A stretch of DNA of 10,334 nucleotides from the NCBI GenBank assembly GCA_023418095.1, contig JAEZDL010000235.1, positions 1-10,334 on the forward strand. The letters run 5' to 3'. The number at the start of each line of letters is the position of its first letter. Position 1 is the stretch's first letter. The notes below the pieces were generated by a model that saw only the letters and a program-made list of their open reading frames with translations, did no database searches and was not told the origin of the DNA. Below are positions 1 to 6,964 of the stretch, piece by piece. Source of the DNA: Bacteroidota bacterium (GTDB taxonomy: Bacteria > Bacteroidota > Bacteroidia > Flavobacteriales_F > PHOS-HE28). A program made the translations under genes and the position numbers.

Positions 1-603
1 GCCATGCACATCGAGGGCCCCGCCTGCAGCGAACTCATCACCGATCCCACCGAAATAAGTGGCGCCTGTGAGCAGTCCGAATTCTGTGAACCTTGCGATG
101 AAAATGTCGCTGCCACCGCCGATCGTGTTCTGAAAGGAGAGCGTATCCGTGGCGATCGCTTCCGCCGATGTTGTGTTCCCGATGATGAAAACGCCATCCA
201 TTCCGGTGATCACCACTTGCACCCCGGCATCATTCCCCGCACCGCCGAAGTAGGTACACCAAAGGACCGATCCGTGCGGTGCGATCTTGGCAAGGAACGC
301 ATCGGAACCACCACCACCGAATTCAGCCTGATGCGTAAGTCCGCTTTGATCCGTGGTATCGTTGCCCAGCAACATGCCGGAGGTAGTGCGGCCTGTAACG
401 TATACATGACCGAACTCATCGGTGGCCATGCTGCAGACCTCGTCATCCTCAGTGCCGCCGTGATAACTGATCCACCGTGGTTCAGCCGTTATCGTCTGGC
501 CCAGGAGCGCCGTTGAAAGGATCGATGCGAACACAAGTGATCCCGATCGGTGAAGCGAATGGATCCATGTTCTGAAATGATATTGAAAAACGTATTTGTT
601 CAT
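1..603 (-). CDS. Secreted SBBP beta-propeller repeat protein (5' part, runs off left edge)
   Basis: The minus strand is open from ATG at 603 to the window edge, giving 201 residues; the C-terminus is missing. An in-frame ATG at 609 is an alternative start, and a stop at 664-666 closes the frame upstream. Residues 21-36 form a hydrophobic signal segment ending in LLG-Gln, with an unusually long basic n-region before it. The mature part shows SBBP-type repeats about 65-70 residues apart: WISYHGG (44-50), WCTYFGG (115-121) and ATYFGG (181-186). These are interleaved with GGGGSDAFLAKI (96-107) and GGGSDIFIARF (162-172), each followed by a glycine-rich turn. SBBP proteins of Bacteroidota are typically long, exported and often carry a C-terminal T9SS sorting domain; whether this one does cannot be seen. 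Its ligand or function is unknown. The gene is divergent from the MFS gene across about 230 bp of fairly AT-rich DNA in which I could not assign promoters. Confidence 0.87.
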   Translation of the reverse strand, partial: MNKYVFQYHFRTWIHSLHRSGSLVFASILSTALLGQTITAEPRWISYHGGTEDDEVCSMATDEFGHVYVTGRTTSGMLLGNDTTDQSGLTHQAEFGGGGSDAFLAKIAPHGSVLWCTYFGGAGNDAGVQVVITGMDGVFIIGNTTSAEAIATDTLSFQNTIGGGSDIFIARFTEFGLLTGATYFGGIGDEFAAGGALDVHG

Positions 604-839
604 TGTCATGATGGAACGATATAATGCCGAAGGTGAGCATATGCATCTTGAAGGTGTTAATACTCAGCAGGTACCGGTGGAATGAAATACGGCATCGGTT
701 GAATGATCGTCAGCATGGAAAATTTCGAATAAGAAAATTCCGATCAGCGAGATCTAATTCCGAACGAGCGATGGGATAAGCATGTAAAATGGATCGTGGC
801 TTCCACCAGCATTGGAAGTGATCGCACTACGTTCGCGCC

Positions 840-2054
840 GTGAACGCGCTGGCGCAGGCATACCGTTTCTACATCAGTTCCTTCGCCGGTTTCAGCCGCG
901 AGGTTTGGCTGCTCACACTGGTCACCTTCGTGAACCGAGCGGGTACCATGGTGGTGCCGTTCCTGTCGCTCTACCTCACGAAGGATATGGGGCTTTCGCT
1001 GGCAGAAGTGGGCTGGATCATGAGCTGTTTCGGCGCTGGATCCGTGATCGGTTCGTGGATCGGCGGAAAGCTCAGCGATAAGCTCGGTTTCTATGATGTG
1101 ATGGTGGGCGCGTTGGTCACTTCCGGTCTCGCGTTCATCGGGCTCGGCCAGCTGCGCGGGTTCTGGCCGTTCGGCATCGGTGTGTTCCTCCTGATGGTGC
1201 TGAGCGACGCGTTCCGGCCGGCGATGTTCGTGGCGCTGCGCAGTTACGCACGGCCGGAGAATCGGACGCGTGCAGTTACCCTGATCCGCCTTGCGATCAA
1301 CCTTGGATTCAGTCTGGGCCCCGCGATCGGTGGTTTCATCATCGCCAAGTGGGATTATTCCGGCCTATTCTGGATCGATGCGGTTACCTGTCTGGCGGCT
1401 GCCGCGATCCTATTGATCGGGCTTCGGCGGAGGAAGGCGATCAAGGATGATGGATCGGCCCGATCGACAGCCAATGGATCGCCGTATCGGGACAAGCCAT
1501 ATCTCTTCTCGCTGCTGATCACGACATTGATCGGGATCGCGTTCCTGCAATACTTCAGTTCGATGCCGCTGTTCTACAATGAAGTGCACGGATTGAGCGA
1601 GGAATACATCGGTATCCTGCTCGGCGCGAACGGGCTCCTGATCTTCCTGATCGAGATGCCGCTGGTGAAGTATTGCGAAGTGCGCTGTTTCCGGTTGATG
1701 GCGATCCTGCGCCTGAGCATATTGCTGATCGCCGGAAGTTTCGCGGTGCTGGTGCTGTTCCCGAACATCGCGTTCCTGTGGATCGGCATGTTGCTGATGA
1801 CCTTCGGTGAGATGTTGAATTTCCCGTTCTTCAATCGTTTCGCGTACGACCGATCGGACCGTGGAAAGCCGGGCGCCTACATGGCCTTGCTCACGATCAG
1901 CTGGAGCGTGGCTCACATCATCGGTCACACCACCGGACTTCAATTGATCGCTGCGATCGATTTCGGTAACACCTGGTGGCTCTTTACTGGACTGCTTCTG
2001 CTTGCCTGGGCGATGATGTATGGTCTGGAGGCGATGTTGAAGCGGGAGGCCTAA
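840..2054 (+). CDS. MFS transporter, DHA1-like (12 TM)
   Basis: A 404-residue protein of normal length for a 12-helix major facilitator superfamily permease in the inner membrane, which would move a small solute, usually outward by proton antiport. The motif A equivalent between helices 2 and 3 is GGKLSDKLGF (residues 75-84). An antiporter-type motif C is visible as LGFSLGPAIGG (155-165). A charged central loop (about 197-220) separates the two six-helix halves. The overall look is of MdtH/YajR-like drug-efflux permeases, but the substrate cannot be read from sequence. The start is taken as GTG at 840: the frame is closed by TGA at 819-821 and the first in-frame ATG (949) would remove helix 1. 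The gene ends 105 bp before the MarR-family gene on the same strand, so it may belong functionally with it. The MarR palindrome lies downstream of it, not upstream. Confidence 0.92.
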   Translation: MNALAQAYRFYISSFAGFSREVWLLTLVTFVNRAGTMVVPFLSLYLTKDMGLSLAEVGWIMSCFGAGSVIGSWIGGKLSDKLGFYDVMVGALVTSGLAFIGLGQLRGFWPFGIGVFLLMVLSDAFRPAMFVALRSYARPENRTRAVTLIRLAINLGFSLGPAIGGFIIAKWDYSGLFWIDAVTCLAAAAILLIGLRRRKAIKDDGSARSTANGSPYRDKPYLFSLLITTLIGIAFLQYFSSMPLFYNEVHGLSEEYIGILLGANGLLIFLIEMPLVKYCEVRCFRLMAILRLSILLIAGSFAVLVLFPNIAFLWIGMLLMTFGEMLNFPFFNRFAYDRSDRGKPGAYMALLTISWSVAHIIGHTTGLQLIAAIDFGNTWWLFTGLLLLAWAMMYGLEAMLKREA

Positions 2055-2122
2055 GCGGCCCCGCGGACCCCGGTCCCCTGAAAGAGTTCGTTGGAAGTGC
2101 AATAATTCGAGATCATTTATTG

Positions 2123-2149
2123 ATGATATATCAACAGTTGATGTATCAT
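2123..2149. promoter_or_regulatory. Near-perfect palindrome, probable MarR autoregulatory operator
   Basis: The left arm ATGATATATCAAC (2123-2135) and right arm GTTGATGTATCAT (2137-2149) are inverted repeats around a single A at 2136. They match at 12 of 13 positions; the exception is T2129/G2143. The site ends 10 nt before the marR start codon, where it would overlap the promoter or early leader. MarR-family dimers typically bind palindromes of this size beside their own gene, so autoregulation of marR and the coupled protease gene is the natural inference. I found no second copy upstream of the MFS gene by eye. Confidence 0.7.
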
Positions 2150-2159
2150 TGTATCGCCA

Positions 2160-2597
2160 ATGGGTGATACGAACGATATCGCGAAGGTCCCGTTCTACAT
2201 GATCGAGCGCGTGATCAAGACCTACAGACAGTTCGCACAGCGCAGGCTGATCGCGGCCGGATCGACCCTGACGGTGGACCAATGGCTCATCCTGAACGTT
2301 GTTGCGACAGAGCCGGGAATGCAACAGCAGGCGCTGGCCGGAAAAGTGTTCAAGGACAAGGCATCGATCGCACGCACGATCGATCTGCTGGTTGAAGCGG
2401 AGATGATCACCCGCACCCCCGGCGACGACCGCCGGAGCGTGAGCCTGAAACTGACGCGGAAAGGGGTGAAGCAATTGTCGATCCTGGCGCCAGTGGTGAA
2501 CGAATACCGCGAACAAGCGCTGAAAGGGATAGGGAAAGCGGAGATCCAGGCGATGATGCAGACGATGGACAAGATCATCTCCAACTGCCATGAATAG
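2160..2597 (+). CDS. MarR-family transcriptional regulator
   Basis: A 145-residue winged helix-turn-helix protein of typical MarR length. An N-terminal dimerisation helix (about 11-33) leads into the DNA-binding core (about 37-100). The recognition region is around QQQALAGKVFKDKASIARTI (55-74), and the wing carries the family-typical DDRR (89-92) followed by SVSLKLTRKG. The C-terminal helix (about 105-142) completes the dimer interface. MarR proteins are usually repressors released by small phenolic or lipophilic ligands or by thiol oxidation; the only cysteine is C143 near the end, so oxidation sensing is not obvious. The ATG at 2160 lies immediately after the palindrome at 2123-2149. Its last 8 nt overlap the start of the protease gene, suggesting translational coupling. 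The MFS gene 105 bp upstream on the same strand is a common type of MarR neighbour. Confidence 0.93.
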   Translation: MGDTNDIAKVPFYMIERVIKTYRQFAQRRLIAAGSTLTVDQWLILNVVATEPGMQQQALAGKVFKDKASIARTIDLLVEAEMITRTPGDDRRSVSLKLTRKGVKQLSILAPVVNEYREQALKGIGKAEIQAMMQTMDKIISNCHE

Positions 2598-3699
2598 CAT
2601 TTTGATGTTCGCAATGGCCGTGGTGTTCTCCATGCCTACGGGTTGCCAGAAGGATGAACCGAAGCCTGCCGATCCACTGAAGATCGGCGAACGCTTCACC
2701 GCCGTATGCAAAGTGGGAGAGATCGGCGGGGGAGGAGGTACGCTGATCGCGAAGGATTGGGTATTGACCGCGGCGCATGTGGCGGAAGGAATGCATGAAC
2801 GCACTGGCGGTGACCTGAACGTGGTGTTCGGAAATGGTGAGAAGATTGCGGTGCAAAGGATCTTCCTTCATCCGAAACATGTCCACATGAGTGACCACGA
2901 TATAGCCTTGCTGCAATTGGAACGTCCGGTGAAGGATGTTTCTCCGATGCAGCTGGTCACGGATGAGATCAGGGCAGGGGAGAAGATCATCATCGCCGGG
3001 CATGGCGATCATCGCAATACGGATGGGACCTGGATCCGCGATGGAAAACTTCGGGCTTACACCAACATCATCGATTCTACGAATGCAACGCACATCTTCT
3101 TCGATCATGATCCGCCGGGACCTGGTGCCACGGAACTCGAAGGAGTGAGCGGACCCGGCGATAGTGGAGGCCCTGCGTTCATCGAGCGTGAAGGCCGATC
3201 ATTTGTTGCAGGAGTCAGTTCCATGGCACGATCGGGAAGCGAAGGCATCGCAAGTTACGGCACGATCGAGCTTTTCGTGAAAGTGCCGGCACACTTGGAA
3301 TGGATCAGATGGGTCATTGCGAAGCCAGAAGATCATCCGGTCTATGGCGATGATGCACGATCAGATGATACGGGTGAACTGATACACATCGATCCAACCA
3401 GGTTCGCTGTGATCGGAACCATCACCATCGCATTGGAGTCGGGAAGATCCGATCGGATCGAAAATGCGATCGCCAGCACCTATGATCCTGCTATTCTCGC
3501 GAAAAGAGATCCGGCAACGATCATGCGCAACATGCCGGTGCTGATCGAGGAATTATCAGGTGCGCATTATGTAGGCATCATGGGAATGCAGGATGGGATC
3601 GCATCCCTGAAGTTCGAAAAGGGCGATGATGCCTTTCAACTGGATGTTTTCTTCCTGCCATCGCACAAGATCGAGCAGATAGCTTTCCGGAAGCTGTGA
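2590..3699 (+). CDS. Trypsin-like serine protease, probable lipoprotein, with extra C-terminal domain
   Basis: A 369-residue exported protein. The N-terminus is a short hydrophobic signal ending in MPTGC, with Cys19 as probable lipidation site; proline at -3 of the lipobox is atypical, so plain secretion is possible. Residues about 31-240 form an S1 (chymotrypsin-fold) protease with a complete triad: His63 in LTAAHVAEG, Asp104 in DHDIALLQL and Ser192 in GPGDSGGPAF. Residues about 255-369 form a separate domain with alternating helices and strands that resembles small NTF2/DUF3887-like modules, but I cannot name it firmly. The ATG at 2590 lies within the end of marR (8 nt overlap), so expression probably follows that regulator. 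The gene ends flush against the converging gene at 3700. A MarR regulator coupled directly to an envelope protease is unusual. The substrate is unknown. Confidence 0.9.
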   Translation: MNSILMFAMAVVFSMPTGCQKDEPKPADPLKIGERFTAVCKVGEIGGGGGTLIAKDWVLTAAHVAEGMHERTGGDLNVVFGNGEKIAVQRIFLHPKHVHMSDHDIALLQLERPVKDVSPMQLVTDEIRAGEKIIIAGHGDHRNTDGTWIRDGKLRAYTNIIDSTNATHIFFDHDPPGPGATELEGVSGPGDSGGPAFIEREGRSFVAGVSSMARSGSEGIASYGTIELFVKVPAHLEWIRWVIAKPEDHPVYGDDARSDDTGELIHIDPTRFAVIGTITIALESGRSDRIENAIASTYDPAILAKRDPATIMRNMPVLIEELSGAHYVGIMGMQDGIASLKFEKGDDAFQLDVFFLPSHKIEQIAFRKL

Positions 3700-4587
3700 T
3701 CATTGCTTCACGAACCGCTGGACTTTCTTTTTATCCGGATATCCGATCCGAAGCAAGTACATGCCGCTTCCAACAGATGTAACATCGATCATTCCATTGA
3801 TAGACCTTGCGTTCTGAACGATCTTCCCTGAAAGATCCAGCACTTCCACGCCGATCGGTCCGATCAGGCCGTCGATGAAGATCATCCCGGTAGTGGGATT
3901 CGGATGGATCGAAAGGCCAGTCGGTTCGCGATCCTCAATGCCCATGATGATCTGCTGGCAAGTACCCACCGTGCCGATCAATTGCTCGTCCATTGAGGAA
4001 TAGCGGATGGTATCGAGATGGCTCGAGCATTCAAGCCGGAGCATGTAGTTGGAAACGTTTATCCAAGGTTCGGTGAACAGGCCCCATTGGTTGCCGATGC
4101 CCTCGATCCAGATCGCTCCACCGGCCAGATCGCACACCTTACGGTTTCCGAAGATCGGCCAATTGGATACCTGGCTGACCTCAACATCCATCACGGTCGG
4201 AGCGCCCCAATCGATCGGAAATCCGGGGTAGAAGATCACATCTTCGATCACGGTACCAGCGGTCGCGGTGAAATCATACAGCACGAATTCCTGGATGGGA
4301 TCAACCGGCACATGCAGCACCACGCCATTGTTATCGCGAACCGCCCCATAGTATGTCCCATCTACGATGTCCATCACCTTCACGTACGCGATCCCATTGA
4401 TCAATGTGTCCTCGCCGTTCACTGCGATGTTCGCTACGGCCTGTACTTCGAATTCAGGGATCGGAGGGGGCGAGGTCATCATGGAGAAGGTCTGCACCCA
4501 CACGGCGCCACTGTCCGGGAAAGGGTAGGATTGCGCCTTTGCGAAATGTGTGATCAGCAATAAGCAAAAGGTAGAATATTTTATCAT
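3700..4587 (-). CDS. Secreted protein with T9SS type A C-terminal sorting domain
   Basis: The protein has 295 residues from ATG at 4587, where a clear signal peptide begins (MIKYSTFCLLLITHFAKAQ, probable cleavage at Ala18-Gln19). The frame is open to 4716, but those extra 43 residues are charged and would bury the signal peptide, so the shorter start is preferred. The body (about 20-215) shows YGAVRDNNG (80-88), EFVLYDF (100-106) and IWIEGIGNQWGL (159-170). I recognise these as recurring motifs in a large, functionally unnamed Bacteroidota group of T9SS cargo. The C-terminus (about 224-295) is a type A sorting domain: HPNPTTG, then VEVLDLSGKIV, then GMYLLRIG and a basic KKKVQRFVKQ end. The product should cross the outer membrane through T9SS and be cleaved and anchored or released. 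Cysteines are mainly in the second half. It is divergent from the gene at 4735 across 147 bp. Confidence 0.88.
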   Translation of the reverse strand: MIKYSTFCLLLITHFAKAQSYPFPDSGAVWVQTFSMMTSPPPIPEFEVQAVANIAVNGEDTLINGIAYVKVMDIVDGTYYGAVRDNNGVVLHVPVDPIQEFVLYDFTATAGTVIEDVIFYPGFPIDWGAPTVMDVEVSQVSNWPIFGNRKVCDLAGGAIWIEGIGNQWGLFTEPWINVSNYMLRLECSSHLDTIRYSSMDEQLIGTVGTCQQIIMGIEDREPTGLSIHPNPTTGMIFIDGLIGPIGVEVLDLSGKIVQNARSINGMIDVTSVGSGMYLLRIGYPDKKKVQRFVKQ

Positions 4588-4734
4588 GGAGTATGGGTTT
4601 CGATCATAAGACGTCAGCACCGATGTTATCGCTGCTTCGATCGATGTCCGTAGCGATCTATCCATTCCCTGATCGAACCGATCCCGTTCTGAGGTGTACT
4701 GCAATTCAAAGTTCACCAGATCCGTTCATCGATC

Positions 4735-5670
4735 ATGAGACACATCATCCTTTTCTGCTTGTTCACCGCTACTGCATCCATCGCACAGTACAATACCGAG
4801 AACCTGTCCCCGGCGATCGATGCTTCGGTTCAGGAAAAATTCACGTGCGATAAGCTGCGGCTTTATCCGATCGTCGCCAATGAGGTTTTCGTGCAGGCAC
4901 ATAGGCAGGTGGAAAGAACAGTGCCGATGAACAAGGCGCTCGCCGATGGCCGGTTGAAAGTGAAGGAGCATCAGCAGGGCGCCACCGTGAATACGTTGCA
5001 AGTGCAGAACACTTCAAAGGATACGATCTACCTGATGCAGGGTGAAGTGGTGGTCGGCGGGCAGCAGGATCGCATGCTCGCCCAGGATCTGTTGGTACCG
5101 CCGGGTGCCACCATGGACATCGGTGCTTTTTGCGTGGAGCAAGGTCGCTGGAGCGAGAACGGCGATGGACAACAGTTCAAAGGGACAGCTGGCGTGGTAT
5201 CACAGAACGTGCGGAAAGCCGCGGCAGTGAACAAGGATCAGAGTGATGTGTGGGAGAAGGTGGCTGTGAACGTGAGTAGAGCGAAGGCGGAAGCGCCCAC
5301 CGGCAGTTACGTGAGCATGGTGAACGACCCGGCATATCAGGCCGAACAAAAGGCGTATCGCCAGAAATTGATGGGTCTGCCGGCAGCGCGTCCGGGAACG
5401 GTGGGTGTGATCGCGGTGAGCGGCGATCGGGTGATCGGTTGCGATGTGTTCGCGAACGCTGCGTTGTTCGAGCAAGCCTATCCGCAATTGATCGAAGCGT
5501 ACATCGCTGAAGCGCTGAATAACGGGGCGACAGTGACCATGACCGACGCGCAGCTGCAGGCCTATTTCACGCAGCTTTTCAGTGATGAAGAAGAGCTGAA
5601 GGAGAAGACGAAGGACAATGGATACCTGTTCAAGAACGGGGAGCGTACCTATCGGATCAGCATGTTCTGA
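4735..5670 (+). CDS. Exported ARPP-1 / DUF6569-type protein
   Basis: A 311-residue protein with a signal peptide (MRHIILFCLFTATASIAQ, probable cleavage Ala17-Gln18). Residues about 35-300 match the pattern I know as the ARPP-1 domain, also labelled DUF6569. Its signatures are LKVKEHQQGATVNTLQVQN (74-92), IYLMQGEVVVGGQQDR (98-113), DLLVPPGATMDIG (118-130) and FCVEQGRW (132-139). Further on are GTVGVIAVSGDRVIGCDVFA (221-240) and a helical C-terminal part with an acidic DEEELKEK stretch (284-291). ARPP-1 was named by domain-context analysis as associated with ADP-ribosylglycohydrolase and rhodanese/phosphatase proteins; its biochemical role is not established to my knowledge, and ligand binding is only a guess. 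The signal peptide points to periplasm or surface, unlike an intracellular nucleotide-related role. The next gene follows after 39 bp on the same strand and is probably co-transcribed. I saw no convincing promoter motif upstream. Confidence 0.82.
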   Translation: MRHIILFCLFTATASIAQYNTENLSPAIDASVQEKFTCDKLRLYPIVANEVFVQAHRQVERTVPMNKALADGRLKVKEHQQGATVNTLQVQNTSKDTIYLMQGEVVVGGQQDRMLAQDLLVPPGATMDIGAFCVEQGRWSENGDGQQFKGTAGVVSQNVRKAAAVNKDQSDVWEKVAVNVSRAKAEAPTGSYVSMVNDPAYQAEQKAYRQKLMGLPAARPGTVGVIAVSGDRVIGCDVFANAALFEQAYPQLIEAYIAEALNNGATVTMTDAQLQAYFTQLFSDEEELKEKTKDNGYLFKNGERTYRISMF

Positions 5671-5709
5671 AGCGTTGAATAGTAGATCAACTTTCGAGAT
5701 CCGGATCAC

Positions 5710-6810
5710 ATGCGTTTTTCAATTCTCTTCATTCTCGGTCTCTGCGGATCGTCGTTGAAGGCACAACCGCTGTTCAAAGCGCTACAGCCTGACTTCGTCT
5801 TCTACCTGTACGGCCAGCATATGCCAGGCGATAGCCTGGTGGCTCGGAAGGATATCGTCTTCCGCGCAGATGGGGAGGTCGTGCGCCCGGGGATCATCGT
5901 GAATACCGATCGGGCGTTCGTTCGATTCCCGACCAGGCGTGGGATCGATCGGTATCATACAGATACGCTCTGGCTTCAGATCGAATATCAGACCCAGGTG
6001 ATGCGGATCGGATTTCCACCGCGTGCGAAAGCTGGAGCAGGTGATCGCTATGGCATCTTCGGACTTTGGATCGACTTTCAACCTGGCGAATTCATGGTCA
6101 CCGATCTGAAACGCGTGGTAGACCTGCGTGGCCGGATCACCAATCTCGCGGCGATCGCGCCGAACAATCCCTACTTCGATCTGATCCCGCGTTGCGATGA
6201 TAATACTGTGCCTGTACAATTGGACCGATCGACCGGTGAGATCACGGCCCGGATGCAATGCCCTTCGGAGAAAAGGGAAGGAGTCGATCGCATCACATTG
6301 GAACTGGAAGCCCGCGAGTGGTATGGTCAATTGAACACGGTGATGAAAGTGCGCGTTCCTTTCGGGCCATTGGTCGATCTGATGGACTTCGATTTCGTGC
6401 CGACAAGTTTTCATCGGCCGCAAGGCAACTTGGTGATCGACAATGAAGTGAAGCGCGATACGATCATCGCTGGTAATGTCGCAGGATTGGAAGTGCATCT
6501 CTCGCCCGTGAATCCTCGTCAACAGGATACGCTCTCGATCCAATTGCGTTGGATCGGTTCGGGTGCACCTTACGTCTCTTCGCACACCATCATCGATCGG
6601 CCCAATGGCGACAAGGAGATCCGTTTCAGTTTTGCATTGCGCACCGATGTGGATGCGGCGACGGATGCTTGGCAGGAGCAGGCGCGTCCGTTCAAGATGC
6701 CGCAACTAGCGCCCGGACGCTACATCATTACGCAGGAAAGCATCACCGGAAGGGACATCCGGGAGCTGGATTTTCTGATCGGTCGGGAGGTGCCTGTAGT
6801 GGTGCGTTAG
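5710..6810 (+). CDS. Exported protein of unknown function (ARPP-1 neighbour)
   Basis: I do not recognise this 366-residue protein. The N-terminus is a signal peptide (MRFSILFILGLCGSSLKAQ, probable cleavage Ala18-Gln19) without a lipobox. The mature chain has no membrane helix, is rich in alternating hydrophobic/polar segments and looks mostly beta-stranded. Two cysteines in the middle (C162, C184) could form a disulfide. The last third (about 255-366), with LEVHLSPVNPRQQDTLSIQL, LAPGRYIITQESITGRDI and a strand-like end, reads like an immunoglobulin-type or similar beta-sandwich; this is inference. No T9SS sorting domain is present, so a periplasmic or outer-membrane-associated location is likelier than the surface. 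It starts 39 bp after the ARPP-1 gene, and both are exported, so a shared role is plausible. The reading frame is intact and its codon use and GATC richness match the neighbours. Confidence 0.8.
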   Translation: MRFSILFILGLCGSSLKAQPLFKALQPDFVFYLYGQHMPGDSLVARKDIVFRADGEVVRPGIIVNTDRAFVRFPTRRGIDRYHTDTLWLQIEYQTQVMRIGFPPRAKAGAGDRYGIFGLWIDFQPGEFMVTDLKRVVDLRGRITNLAAIAPNNPYFDLIPRCDDNTVPVQLDRSTGEITARMQCPSEKREGVDRITLELEAREWYGQLNTVMKVRVPFGPLVDLMDFDFVPTSFHRPQGNLVIDNEVKRDTIIAGNVAGLEVHLSPVNPRQQDTLSIQLRWIGSGAPYVSSHTIIDRPNGDKEIRFSFALRTDVDAATDAWQEQARPFKMPQLAPGRYIITQESITGRDIRELDFLIGREVPVVVR

Positions 6811-6882
6811 GTAAGCACTTCCAAGCCCAGCTAAGGATCACCTCTTCGGTTCTTACTCCCTTATTTACTCTCAACCCCAAAC

Positions 6883-6897
6883 TTACGTTTAACGTAA
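6883..6897. promoter_or_regulatory. Perfect 15-nt palindrome TTACGTTTAACGTAA in a convergent gap
   Basis: Arms TTACGTT (6883-6889) and AACGTAA (6891-6897) flank a single T. This looks like a dimeric-regulator operator, but it sits in the middle of the 154-bp gap between two converging genes (ends at 6810 and 6965), where no annotated gene needs a promoter. There is no T-run beside it, and the loop is too small for a normal terminator. Its function is unassigned. Confidence 0.4.
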
Positions 6898-6964
6898 ATG
6901 TCCACTCAAAAGAGCACGGCCATTCAACGCGGACGAACTTATCTGCTGATCGGTACTACGCAGA

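Noticed and set aside
4..516. A 170-codon open frame on the plus strand
   Set aside because: The opposite strand encodes well-formed SBBP repeats with a signal peptide.
637..644. GCATATGC palindrome in the gap between the SBBP and MFS genes
   Set aside because: Eight bases are too short to separate from chance, and nothing nearby supports an operator.
2065..2076. GGACC/GGTCC inverted repeat after the MFS gene, considered as a terminator
   Set aside because: The stem is only 4-5 bp with a 2-4 nt loop and no T-run follows.
1410..2804. A 464-codon open frame on the minus strand
   Set aside because: It is antisense to the MFS, marR and protease genes, all of which have clear family motifs. Its product is rich in His, Arg and Gln with no domain, as expected from a shadow frame in GATC-rich DNA.
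4018..4563. A 181-codon open frame on the plus strand
   Set aside because: It is antisense to the T9SS-sorted protein, whose motifs and sorting domain are clear.
5782..6705. A 307-codon open frame on the minus strand
   Set aside because: It is antisense to the exported 366-aa protein, which has a signal peptide and normal composition; the shadow has none and is rich in His, Arg and Ile.
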